A DNA stretch of 64,000 nt from Raffaelea ambrosiae. Taxonomy: Eukaryota > Ascomycota > Sordariomycetes > Ophiostomatales > Ophiostomataceae. The translations under genes were made by a program, and so were the position numbers. Each line of letters begins with the position of its first letter. The first letter of the stretch is position 1. Where the stretch lies: positions 2,352,859 to 2,416,858 of the forward strand of contig PCDI01000002.1 in assembly GCA_002778195.1 (NCBI GenBank), written 5' to 3'. Under the pieces are notes generated by a model. It ran no database searches, was not told the DNA's origin, and saw only the letters and a list, made by a program, of their open reading frames with translations. Shown here in pieces: positions 32,354 to 43,423 of the stretch.

Positions 32354-32684
32354 TCTAGGATATGCATCAGGAAACGCACAGGCAAGTCACCAGGAAACGT
32401 CCCTATTTTCTGAAATCATGACTTGCCCCNNNNNNNNNNNNNNNGAGGCTGGTCCCAAGAGAGATATGGCTTTATGATATTGTCCTTCAGAGTGATTTTG
32501 ACTGTTTGATTTTTGATTTTGATTTTAATTCTCTTAACGAACACGACAAAGTTTATGCACGAATTATGCAGTTAGAATTTTTCATAGCCCAATGCATTTT
32601 TATACCTAAAAACAAGGAACCCGTTCCACGCAACGCCTGGTTTTTCTATTCATTCAAATTTTCGTGACCTCTCCCCACTTGTAT
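32354..32684. other. Intergenic with assembly gap (15 N)
   Basis: N bases at 32430-32444 follow a short C-run. The rest is AT-rich 3' UTR-like sequence with repeated tttgatttt units at 32495-32530. IMP2 ends at its right edge. Confidence 0.7.
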
Positions 32685-33327
32685 CTATGATGCTGTCGTA
32701 ATTCGGTCTTCCAGGGGATGCTCCCACCACCGAACGGGGCCGAATTTGCTGAACGGTAGCAGAATGTGTGTGAGGCGGCCAGTGACCAGACCTAAAGATA
32801 CTGGGCCATATGTGTTGCTGTCCAGACTTTTGCCCTCACCGGCATCTCCCTCGACCCAGATGTGGCCGGCCGGCACCTGCACGTAGGGCGTGGGATACGG
32901 CCGACGCGTCTGCACCACGTCTCCCTCGAGACCAATCACGCGTTTCACGGACACCACTTCCGGGTGAACCGGGCTCCTGACAATATGTGAGAGAGGGGCC
33001 ACTATAGTCTCATAGACAATCCCGGAAAGTTGCTTACCTGAGAAATACAACCATCCCTCGACGAATCTGCTCTTGAGCATACAGCTTGTAGTTGAGGACC
33101 CAGTCCCGCTGCAGCGACTCGTTGAAGCGGCTGTTCAGGAACGGGTACATGGACGGGCCCTCGATGCGCGTCACCTCGGCCACGGTGCTGTTGAACCAGA
33201 TGGCCACCGGCACCCATGTAGCCAGCCCCAGCATGCGGAAGCTGAACTGCCGCAGAAAGGAGGCTTGCGTGTTGGTACCGCGTTGGCTGGCAGCCCGGAC
33301 CCGCGCAAACAGCGAGCCGAGCGCCAT
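32685..33327 (-). CDS. IMP2: Mitochondrial inner membrane protease subunit 2
   Basis: Imp2 is a type I signal-peptidase-like Ser/Lys protease facing the intermembrane space; with Imp1 it removes sorting signals from proteins such as cytochrome c1. Exons 33038-33327 and 32976-32685 (193 aa) flank a 61-nt intron (32977-33037). One N-terminal membrane anchor is visible (MLGLATWVPVAIWF). The catalytic Ser is in EGPSMYPFLN (Ser59) and the catalytic Lys in VSVKRVIGLEGD (Lys108). Further signature blocks are VPAGHIWVEGD, and SLDSNTYGPVSLGLVTGR for the usual D-S-x-x-Y/F-G box. Length is close to yeast Imp2 (177 aa). The start is fixed by the anchor and by the absence of other upstream ATGs in frame. 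Confidence 0.93.
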
Positions 33328-34098
33328 CTATTTAAGAAAGAGTTGTGGGCCAATGTTGAGGATTGAGAAAATAAAATAAAATAAAAGGACAAATCGAAGA
33401 ACTGTCGTACAACAAACTTTACAAAAACGTGAAAGTTGAAAATGTGCCTCTTATGACGGCATTTCGAAAATCAGACAATATCGTCAAGCCCCACTTTTCT
33501 ATGTGCCGGATTAGTGTACACTCTTTTCACTTGGGTGATTGAAATCTTGACGGTGCACACAAAGAGGCCGACGACGAAGACAATATTGGGTGATTTGCTT
33601 TGCTTTGATTTTTTTTTTTGTGAAAAACGCTTTTATCTATAGCTGGGTTCTATGATGTACATTTGTTGCCCCATAGCAAATCACAAACAAACGCTGTTTT
33701 GTCGCCCGGTCCGCTTTTTTCTTTTTTTGTTGTTCGTTCCGAATAAAACCAAAGAAAAAAAAAACCACATGCCCAGAGAACAACAAGCATAAAAAAAACA
33801 GACCTTTCATATGCTGCAGCCGTTTGTTTCGCCTCTTTCCCCTTCCCTTCCTCCCCTGCAGTGCACCGCCCTTGTTCTCCCTATTCATTTTTCACCGTTT
33901 TGTTTTTGTCTTCCGCGTTGCCCAATTCCCTTCGCTTTCTCGGTGGTCGCTACAATTTTATGAAGTTGTGTTCTGTTGGCTGCTAGGACCGTCGTGTGGT
34001 GGTATGGAATGACTTGTGTGCTTGTGTCGCCTGCCCAGCTTGCGCTTGTCCTACGGCCTTTCGCCGTAAGGCTCGCAAGGTACGTCCGGCAGCGAACC
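33328..34098. other. Intergenic between IMP2 and SUI2
   Basis: AT-rich with A- and T-runs (33610-33620, 33755-33765, 33789-33800). It contains the IMP2 promoter and the SUI2 3' UTR. No gene seen. Confidence 0.45.
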
Positions 34099-35374
34099 CT
34101 ACTCCTCAAACTCGCCCTCGCTGTCGTCGCCGTCGACCTCGGCGTTCTCGCGCTCGCGCGTTTCCATAAGCTCTTTGAGCTTGGCGTCATCCGTATCGGT
34201 AACAGCTCTTGGCTCCATCTTCACGACGAGCTTGCCGCCGTTGGCCTCGATACTCTGGCGCACATCGTCGATGGCCTTCTCCAACCGGCTGATACCGACC
34301 AGCTTGTCTGCGCACGTGTTCGTCATGACATACAGGGGAGGCGATACTAGCCGCACCTTGACCTTGTTGTCCTCGGTGTTCTCCGCCTCGGCCTTGGCAA
34401 GCGCCCGCTTGATGGCGTTGATGCCCTCGTACGAAAAGCAGGTGACTTCGATGTCGCAGCGAACCTTCGTGGGAAGAGGGGTTAACCGGCTGCCGATGTA
34501 CGACTTGAGCTCTTCGGCGACAACGGCGTTGGGGAATTCAATGCCGTCCCAAACGTCCGGGTTACTGTGAACACGAGCGAGAGGTTAGTTTTGCTTTGAC
34601 AGGACGGAAACAGAACCCCTCTCCCTCAAGAGACGAGAAAAAAGGTGATGAACAAAAAAACAAAAAATAACAAAAAAGCGCAGCGGTAAATCCGCCCATG
34701 AATCTGCAACACGTACGTAATCGAGAGCTTGAAAGCATCGAGGGAGTGTCCGTATTGCTTGTTGAGTGGCCAGCCGATCGTCTCGTACAGGGACTCGATG
34801 GGCGTCTGTGTCTTCTCGGCCACGTGCCGCATGATGGAGTGGACCATCTTGCTCTTGTTGTACCGCTCCTCGCACTTCTTGACGTCCTCTGGTGACACAC
34901 GGCGCTTGGACAGATCGATGTATCCCTTCTCCTTGTCGACACGCAGCACGACGACACACTCGTTCCGGCCGACCTTGATCAGCTTCTGGATACTCCGAAT
35001 TCGCCGTCTCGACAGTTCAGAGAGCAGAATCATGCCGTCTATGTCGTCGTACTCGAGGAGCTTCACGTATGCGCCCATGTCGGCGATCTGGCAGCCTTCG
35101 TTAGCATTTGTGTTTTTCTTTTCCGCACGCGACGGCGCCCCGCAAGACCCCTCCCCGCACAGCCAGTATCATCTCCGGTGACGTCTTACCTGGCGAACGT
35201 TGACCATGACATAGCTGTCGATTTCGGGATATTTCTCTGCAGACGGAAACTCTGTGTTAATACTGGGCGACTAAGTGCAGCAAAACCAAAACGGCCAAGC
35301 GCATTGTTCAAAGTGCGTGGGGTTGGATGAGTTGGAAACTTGCCCTCGTAAAATCTGCAGTTTGTGTACGACAT
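34099..35374 (-). CDS. SUI2: Translation initiation factor eIF2 alpha subunit
   Basis: Alpha subunit of eIF2, which delivers Met-tRNAi to the 40S ribosome; phosphorylation by Gcn2 inhibits eIF2B and triggers general amino-acid control. Four exons (35344-35374, 35190-35236, 34717-35087, 34099-34564) give 304 aa, exactly the yeast length. The S1 domain starts [16 protein letters not shown] and [19 protein letters not shown]. The regulatory serine is Ser52 counting Met ([11 protein letters not shown]), with the Gcn2-docking [15 protein letters not shown] intact. The C-terminal alpha/beta domain and the acidic tail SEGEFEE follow. Intron 1 starts with GCAAGT (a GC-AG intron) after only ten codons; introns 2 and 3 are GT-AG. 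The gene is divergent from NTE1 across 538 bp. Confidence 0.96.
35237..35343 (-). other. GC-AG intron (SUI2 intron 1)
   Basis: On the minus strand exon 1 ends TACGAGG at 35344 and the intron begins GCAAGTTTCC at 35343, ending TCTGCAG at 35237. Joining G with AG restores the Glu-Glu-Lys-Tyr-Pro stretch conserved in eIF2-alpha. GCAAGT is the classic donor of GC-AG introns, and no GT donor nearby preserves the frame. Confidence 0.9.
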
Positions 35375-35912
35375 CTTGGCAATCTTGTACTGAAAATCTC
35401 CGTTTAAAATTGTTGTGATATCCGTGACAATGATTTCAGCAGAAAATGCTGTAGATTCAACGATTGGCTTCGAAGACAGGTTGAAGACAAGATAGATAGC
35501 AAGGGTCCTACTCTGAGTCAAAAGTTTTGACGTTGGCGATATGATTTTCAGAGTGGGGTTGGTCTGGCAGAGCCCTGCCATGAGCTGGAAAAAGTATAGT
35601 TCCGGCCGAGAGCTGCCCAAATTTTGGGTTACGTAACAGCCCAAAGCACATGCTTCGCAAACCTCGGATTCCATGACAGCTTCAAAATTTGTAGTCCTAC
35701 TTTTTTTTTGGTCTTTTGAAGCTTCGCTTCGAGAGCTCACCGACCCTTATTGGAGCGATCCCCCAATATTGCATGACCCCACAGAAAAACACATGATCTG
35801 ACAAGAAGTATCAAAGGGTCTGTTCGGAAAGCTCGCTTATTGAGCCCGGATCACCCGCCCACCCACGATGCTTTGCATTCCCACAAAAGCTGCCTGAGCT
35901 CTGCAGCCGAAG
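35375..35912. promoter_or_regulatory. Shared divergent promoter SUI2/NTE1
   Basis: 538 bp separate the two ATGs, so both promoters and 5' UTRs must lie here. No certain element was identified. A T-run at 35701-35709 and mixed sequence are visible. The assignment rests on gene orientation only. Confidence 0.5.
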
Positions 35913-38900
35913 ATGAGTTCTCTAGACGCCTCCACGCTCAGCGCGGCCCTCACGCAGAGTATCTCTGCTGCCACCGAGGGCTCCAAAGCTGTGCTTGCCT
36001 CTGCCGTGTCCACGGCTAGCGACGTGGCTAGCAACCATGGCTCGTCATCCTGGATCGGCCTCTTCGCGAGGCTCATTTTGACCATTTTGCAACTTGTCTC
36101 TACCATTTTGTATTTTGTCATCAAGGTGGCCACCATTACGCTGCCAACCTTCCTTTTCACGTTCTTCTCGGCATCTCTGACCGTCACAATGAACGCGACG
36201 ACTTTGTGAGCAGTTTCTGGCTCCTAGCTACATGTGCGAGCCCCTGCTAACTGTGCGCCACAGGATGCTTATTTTTGCAGCCGTATTCTCCACTGCGACC
36301 TGGTTTGTTCGGTACCGCTATCTGAACATGTACGCTCGTCTGCCTCCGGAACCCCAGCGGAAGGAGCCTGATATCGACTTGTTCCCGGACACGCACGAAG
36401 AGGGCATTAAGTCTGGTCTCTCCAGCTATCTGGACGAATTTCTCAGCGCTATCAAAATCTTTGGTTACCTGGAGCGGCCGGTCTTCCACGAGCTCACCCG
36501 GAGCATGATGACGAGGAAGCTGATTGCCGGCGAAACACTCAACCTCGAGGAAGAGAAGGGATTCTGCATCGTTGTTGACGGTCTCGTTGAGATCTTTGTC
36601 AAGTCGTCGGGCACTGGACATAGGGACCACGCCGGCGACGCGCAGGATGGACAAGACAGCGGCTCCAGCGAAGAATTTGAAAGTCATGCGCCCGGCCAAC
36701 AACGGTATCAGCTACTAACAGAGGTCCGCAACGGCGCCCCCATGTCTTCGCTGTTTTCCCTCATGTCACTCTTCACCGAAGACATCAGCCTGCGGCACTC
36801 AGAAGACGATAGTGCTGAGAACACACCCGGCGTCCGAGGAAAGCAAGGCCGAGGCTCGCGATATCCGGCCAGTGCTGGATTTCGGCCTCCGCAAGACTCG
36901 CGCCTGCCGCTGTCCAAATCGCCGCCTCTGTCGCCGACCAATGCAGCGGGTGTCGCGACGGAGACCGTAGAATCGACGAGGCATGCGTCTGCGGGCAGTG
37001 AACTTCCCCGTGTTCCACACATGACCCTTGATCCGTTACCGACTCGCAAGCGTCCCGTTCCAAAGCGGACATCCACAACCTCCGTCCATCCAGATATCAT
37101 CGCCCGGGCGACGGTAGACACAACCATTGCCATTATTCCAGCGAGCGCGTTTCGGCGTCTCATTCGCATCTACCCGAAAGCCACGGCCCACATCGTCCAT
37201 GTCATCTTGACTCGGTTCCAGAGAGTTACATTAGCGACGGCCTACAACTACCTGGGCTTGGCCGGAGAAGTGCTGCAGACAGAGAAGAACATGATCAAGT
37301 ATACCTCGTCGCAGCTGCCCAACTTTCTCCGGGGGGATGCCCTCGAGCGTCTGAAAGAGAAGTTCCAGAACGAGCGCGAGCGTATCGGCGAAGATGAGGT
37401 CGGAAAGGGAATTGCTCTGCATAATCCTGCCGCTGGTCGGCGGCGAAGATCCAACACGACGCTGCGTAAGGAGGCAGTTCTGCATGCTCTGACCCGTCCT
37501 CGACTCTCTGCTGCATCCTCGGATATGAACATGGAACACAATAGCGACCTTCATCCAGGCAAGCCATCGTCTCTCAGGAAGATTCCCATGCCGCCTCCAG
37601 TCAGCGCAGATACCTTTCCGATCGAAACGACCACGACTCCCCTTGCTCAACGGTCGTTCAACCCCTTCGCTACCCAGAAGATGGGCCGCATTTCCATGGA
37701 CTCGAGAGAAGGAATCGACGAAGATAATATCTTCAGAGAGTGCATTCTCGAGTGCATGTTCAAGGTCATTGGCTTGAATGCGAGCTCATCTACACCCCGT
37801 GAGTCAGAGTCCATCGAAGCCTCTCCTCGGCTTGTTTCGTACGACAGCACACGCCAGAAGGCCGTTTTCAGCAACAATGCCTTCGGGTACATGGACCCGT
37901 TTGCTGCGAACACGGATACAGACGCCGACTCCATGACGTCAGGAGGAGCTACACCAAGCACCATTCCGAGCGTCCAAACTCTGGCGCACGACATGGTCGA
38001 AGAAGTGGAGGTTGTGTTCTTCCCGAAAGGCTCCGTGCTCGTAGAGCAAGGCGAACGCAACCCAGGTCTCTACTATGTCATTGACGGATTCCTGGATATC
38101 TGCGTTCCGGCAGGAGCGGCGTCAGAAAGCGACATTATCAGATCGGCTACGGAAAATGGTGAACCGTTGTCCCCCACGATGCCACAAAACTACGACCCGT
38201 TTGCGCCTCCACAGCCCAAAGCTCCGGGTGCCACTGCGCCGGGGGCCAATGGTGCAGCCTCAGACGGCCGAAAGAAGGGGAAGCTGGGCAGACGCAGTGT
38301 TGCTCTCATAAAACCAGGCGGCGTTGCTGGCTACATTGGCACGGTTTCTGCGTACCGGTCTTTCATTGATGTAGTGGCCAAGACAGATGTATACGTTGGT
38401 TTCCTGCCGCGCTCATCACTGGAGAGGATTGTGGATCGGTACCCGATCGTCTTGTTGACCATGGCAAAACGACTGACGCACATCTTGCCACGTCTGATTT
38501 TGCACATCGACTTCGCCCTTGAATGGCTCCAGGTTGCTGCCGGCCAGGTCATTTTCCACAAGAACGACGAGAGTGAAGCCATCTACATTGTGCTGAATGG
38601 TCGACTGCGGCTGGTGGACGATCGCAAGGACGGTGGAGTCACTGTTCGAGCGGAGTACGGCCAGGGAGACAGCGTGGGCGAGTTGGAGGTGCTGACAGAA
38701 TCAGTGCGGCCGGCAACACTGCACGCTATCCGAGACACGGAATTAGTCAAGTTCCCACGCACTCTGTTTAACAGCCTTGCGCAGGAGCACCCGAACATCA
38801 CCATTAAGATTTCCAAGATTATTGCATCGCGCATGAGAAAGCTGATGGACAACCCGGCCGTCGCCCTGACCAAGGATGGTGGCAACACAGCATCGACCAT

Positions 38901-40745
38901 AGGCAAGGGATCGTCCACCGAAAACCTGCGGACCGTGGCAATTCTTCCAGTGACAGCAGGTGTCCCTGTTGTGGAGTTCGGGCACAAGCTGATGGCTGCT
39001 CTGAGCCAAGTGGGCACGCCGAATGGTGCCACGTCACTGAATCAAGCTGCCATTCTGAATCACCTGGGAAAGCATGCATTCAACCGCATGGGCAAGTTGA
39101 AGCTGTCCCAGTACCTGGCTGATCTCGAGGAGAAGTACAGTCTCGTGGTGTATGTTGCAGGTGAGTGCTGACATTTCCAATTTTCTCTATTGTTTATGTT
39201 GCCCTTTTCGCCTTCTCTGCGTGATATGATGAGAAAACATCTGTTCCGTAGGTGTGCACAGCACTCCCGGGATGGCTAAACGTTAACTCTAATTTTTTCC
39301 TGATCACTGCTTCAATTTTGCCACGTTTTTCAGCATTTGCAATTTTGACTCTGGCACTTTGCTAACCAGTTTTTTGGATAGATACAAGCGTTAACTCGCC
39401 CTGGACGCAAACGTGCATTACACAGGCGGACTGTATTCTTCTTGTCGGCCTAGCAGAAGATTCGCCAGAGATGGGCGAGTACGAGCGGTTCATGTTGGGT
39501 ATGAAGTCGACGGCCCGCAAAGTGCTGGTCTTGCTGCATGTCGAGCGCTACTCCGTCTCGGGCCTCACACGAGCGTGGCTTAAGAACCGGGTCTGGATCA
39601 ACGGAGGCCATTACCATGTGCAGATGTCGTTCCGATCGGAAAACATGCCGCTGCACCAGCCTCCGCAGCGCTTTGGACGCAGTCTGAAGCAGCGTGTACA
39701 GACGATCCAAGCCGAGATCCAGAAGTACACGTCGCGCAAGGCTCGACATCATCCATTCTATGCGCCGGATGCGCCGTTCAAGGGAGATTTCCACCGTCTG
39801 GCACGGAGGCTCTGCGGCAAATCGATAGGGCTGGTTCTGGGCGGCGGCGGCGCGCGGGGCCTTTCGCAGGTCGGTGTGATTCGGGCCTTGGAAGAGGCGG
39901 GAATCCCCATTGACGTGATTGGCGGAACATCAATCGGGTCGTTTATTGGAGCGCTGTATGCCCGGCACGCAGACGTGGTGCCGATCTTTGGGCTGGCGAA
40001 GAAGTTTGCGGGCCGGATGGCGAGCATATGGCGGTTTGCAGTCGACCTGACGTACCCTTCGGCGTCTTACACGACAGGCCACGAGTTTAACCGAGGTATC
40101 TACAAGACGTTTGGCAAGGCGCAGATCGAAGACTTTTGGCTGGAGTACTACTGCAACACGACCAACATCAGCAAGAGCCGCTGCGAGATCCACACGAGCG
40201 GGTACGCGTGGCGGTATGTGCGGGCGTCGATGTCGCTGGCTGGGTTGGTGCCGCCCCTCTGCGACGAGGGCAGCATGCTGTTGGATGGCGGCTACATTGA
40301 CAATTTGACCGTCTCGCACATGAAGGCTCTGGGCGTGGACATTATTTTCGCGGTGGATGTGGGCGCTCTGGACGACGACACGCCGCAGGCGTTTGGAGAC
40401 ACCTTGTCTGGTTTCTGGGCGTTCATCAACCGGTGGAACCCGCTGTCGTCGACGCCCAACCCGCCGACTCTGGCCGAGATCCAGGCACGGTTGGCGTATG
40501 TGTCGAGCGTGGACGCGCTGGAGCGGGCCAAGACGATGCCCGGGTGCATGTACATGCGGCCGCCAATCGACGGCTATGGAACGCTCGAGTTTGGCAAGTT
40601 TGACGAGATTGTACGGGTGGGATATGAATACGGACAGGCGTACCTGCAGAAGCTGAGAGAAGACGGTGAGCTGCCGTTGATGGAGGAGACAGAAGAGAAG
40701 AAGGCGCTGCGACGGACGTTGGCGCCAAGACGGGCGAGTATCTGA
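35913..40745 (+). CDS. NTE1: Lysophospholipase NTE1 (patatin-like, cNMP-binding)
   Basis: Nte1 is the fungal neuropathy-target-esterase homologue, an ER-anchored phospholipase B that deacylates phosphatidylcholine to glycerophosphocholine. Exons 35913-36205, 36264-39160 and 39382-40745 give 1517 aa, the usual filamentous-fungal size. The N-terminus has two membrane stretches (residues ~46-95 and [15 protein letters not shown]). Cyclic-nucleotide-binding-like domains follow ([17 protein letters not shown]..., [19 protein letters not shown], and a third around [14 protein letters not shown]). The C-terminal patatin domain has the oxyanion loop [16 protein letters not shown], the nucleophile elbow [13 protein letters not shown] (Ser1247) and the catalytic Asp in LDGGYIDNL (Asp1365). 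Introns are 58 and 221 nt. Low-complexity Ser/Pro inserts separate the binding domains, as in relatives. Confidence 0.95.
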
Positions 40746-41089
40746 GGGGGGGGGGGGGCTGTGCGTGGATAGAGCTGGTGACTGGCTTTAAATTGGACTT
40801 GATTTTCTTGCATATCCAATACTGTCAGCATTGGGGACGAGTAGATTGATATACTGCATTGATACACATCCCGCAAGGATACGGACTTTTATACATTGGA
40901 GCTCGTGAATTGGAAAATGTCTACGCATGAAAAAAAGATTTGGTCCGTGCTTTGGGCGATGTCTTTTTCTCTCGTATATACCAAGTGTATCGTTTGTGTG
41001 GTCTAATGTCCAAAGGAAAATCGTCCCACCCACCCTTGTTTTGTGCTCCTGCATGTCTCACCTTGACTGAAACCATTTTTTTTACTGGC
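40746..41089. other. Convergent intergenic region NTE1/decarboxylase
   Basis: Begins with a G-run of about 13 directly after the NTE1 stop. The remainder is AT-rich 3' UTR-like sequence. No gene. Confidence 0.5.
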
Positions 41090-42807
41090 TTACGTACTCT
41101 TGGCCGTCGCTGACGCCGCTGCCTCCTTGTCTTCCTTGGTGCACTTCTCGGCCGTCTCGATGATCAGCGCAATGGCCGCGTCGACGTGCTTCTGCTCTGT
41201 GCGGTAGTTGCCGGTCATGAACCGGATGGCTGCGCCGGCCGCCTCGAGGTTGGTCGCCGTCACCCACAGCTTGCCCGTCGCGTTGACCTCTTCGGCAATC
41301 CGCCGCGTGCGCGCGGACGTGGCCTCGAGCGGCTCGTCGGCCGAGAGGGGCGCGCTCCGGAACACGGTGAGACTGAAGCGCGGGCCCGTGACAATGGAAA
41401 ACAGGTCGGGCCGGGCCTGGATGGCCGCAAAGAAGCAGTCGCCCAGCGCCAGCGACTTGGCGATGTACGCGCGCAGGCCCTCGCCGCCATACGTGCGCAG
41501 CACGAACCAGACCTTGAGGGCGCGGAAGCGGCGGCCCAGGGGCAGCTGCCAGTTGCGGTAGTCGGTGACGAGGCCGCCGTCGCTGTAGTCGTTGCGGTAG
41601 TAGTGGGCGTCGATGCCGAGCGCGCACTCGAGCCAGCGGCGGTCGCGCACAAACAGGCACGAGCAGTCAAAGTTGGTCAGCAGCCACTTGTGCATGTTGG
41701 TGTTGAAGCTGTGGAACCGGCGAAGGATGGCGGTGCCCGGCTGCTGACCGGGGCCGGGCGTGAACCGGGCCTGCTGCGCCGGCAGCACCAGCGACGCGCC
41801 GGCAAAGGCGGCGTCAATGTGCACCCACACCTCGGCCGTGTCGGCGTCGGTGCCGGTGCCGGTGCCAGGGGCGTGTGCCTGGTGGTCTGCCGCGAGGGCG
41901 TCGGCGATGCCGGCAAAGTCGTCGACGGCGCAGGTGTCAGTGGTGCCAAACGTGGCCGTCAGAAAAAAGGGCTCCAGCCCGGCCCGGCGGACCGCCGCCA
42001 CGGTCTCGGCCAGCCCCGCGCCGGTCATGCGGTAGCCGTCGGCGGCGCGCGCGGGCACGGACCGGTAGCGCAGGCCCAGGATCTGGGCGGCCTTGCGGGT
42101 GGACGAGTGGGCGGCGGCACTGCCGAGGGCGACCAGGCGCGTGCGGCGCAGGGCGCGGACGTCCTCCTGCTCGTCGGCCGACTTGCCGGCCAGCTCGGCT
42201 GCCAGGACGGCGCGCAGGTACTTGTCGGCGGCGGCGGTCATCATGGTGAGGACGGCCTCGGAGGCGGTGCCGTGGATGATGCCGCCGCCGCGGGTCGGCC
42301 CCGTGGACAGGTACTCGGCAGGCAGGCCGAGCAGGCGGCCGAACCAGTCGAGCACGACGGTCTCGAGCTCGGTGATGGCCGGGCTGCAGATCCAGTTGAA
42401 GGCGGCGGCGGCAAACGTGGCCGAGTAGAGCTCGCCCAGGATGGACGGGTACGTGGCCGGGCAGGGGAAGAAGGCAAAGAAGTTGGGCGACTGCCAGTGG
42501 GTGAGCCCGGGCACGATCTTGTCCTCGACGTCCTTTTGGATGTCGGCCCAGGGCTCGCCCTTCTCGGGGGCCTCGGTGGGCAGGAGCTTGCGCAGGTAGC
42601 CCGGCTCGACGGTCGAGACGACGGGCTTGTCCTCCAGAGTCTGGTAATAGCGGACGACTACAGGTGTGTGTGGGGGTTAGCTGATCTGGATGGCTCTGGG
42701 GTTGCATATCTGAAGACATGCAAGAGATTTTTGTCCAGGTATTCCTCAACAAACGCACTGTCGTCGATGGCCGTCGTGGCCGCTTCACGGAAGGCGTGGT
42801 CATCCAT
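41090..42807 (-). CDS. Group II PLP amino-acid decarboxylase (aromatic type)
   Basis: Fold type I PLP enzyme of the aromatic-L-amino-acid/tyrosine/DOPA decarboxylase group, which makes amines such as tyramine, tryptamine or dopamine. Exons 42759-42807 and 41090-42657 (intron 42658-42758, GCTAAC branch) give 538 aa. Seen motifs: a 16-codon first exon ending AIDD and continued by IVRYYQ; PGYLRKLLPTEAP; THWQSPNFFAFFP; the PLP-phosphate region TRGGGIIHGTASEA; TFGTTDTCAVDD; WVHIDAAFAG (PLP-contacting Asp); and the Schiff-base Lys340 in NTNMHKWLLTNFDCS. The C-terminal KVWFVLRTYGGEGLR helix is typical. Substrate cannot be read from the sequence. Encoded close to a CLC channel and an amino-acid permease, but with no sign of co-regulation. 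Confidence 0.92.
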
Positions 42808-43423
42808 TCTGGCCGCTTGGTATGAAGGTATGAAATAGTTATAAGATTCTCTGGTGCTCCAATTGACGCCAGCAGTCGACCGAAAATCGTTTGAAAGTAT
42901 GTTTTTTTTTTTTTTTGGTCTTGAAAGACAGGTTTCTGAATGTAGCGCGCCTTCCAAGTCTGGGGGTTCCTCTATTAACCCATTAATCCCCGCTGTGGTT
43001 TCCTGGATGCGGGTGCTGACCAGCTCACTAACAGAAAAAAAAAGGACCCGCCCATGCCTGTTTGGCTGTAGCTCGCGATTTCCGCCCTATTCTTGACACT
43101 TCTCCGAATTCGGTCGACCTCGGGCTTTTCTTACGGCTTTCTCACCACTCCCCACTCTGCTCACTGGTCACCACCGGGATTTGTACGAGTACTGGATGAG
43201 TCTTGCGCTGCATTGGTCAAAAATATCATGGGGGCAACAGAGGTACAAAAAGGTGGCTGTCCTAGCCGCTTCTATTCCTGTCGAGCACATAAAACAGAAC
43301 GATATTACTTATAAATGCCAAATGCCGGCGGCCATATGCCTGCCGTTGCCACACCTGCCAAGCGACTTTGCCTGCCGCTCGCCTCTCGTGGCCTGTTCCT
43401 TCTCACGCCAGGCCCAATAGTTC
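42808..43423. other. Intergenic between decarboxylase and CLC gene
   Basis: Promoter side of the decarboxylase and 3' UTR of the CLC gene. A T-run at 42901-42917 and an A-run at 43035-43044. No gene seen. Confidence 0.45.

Noticed and set aside
41186..42838. 550-aa plus-strand frame antisense to the decarboxylase
   Set aside because: Antisense shadow; the opposite strand has all PLP-decarboxylase motifs.
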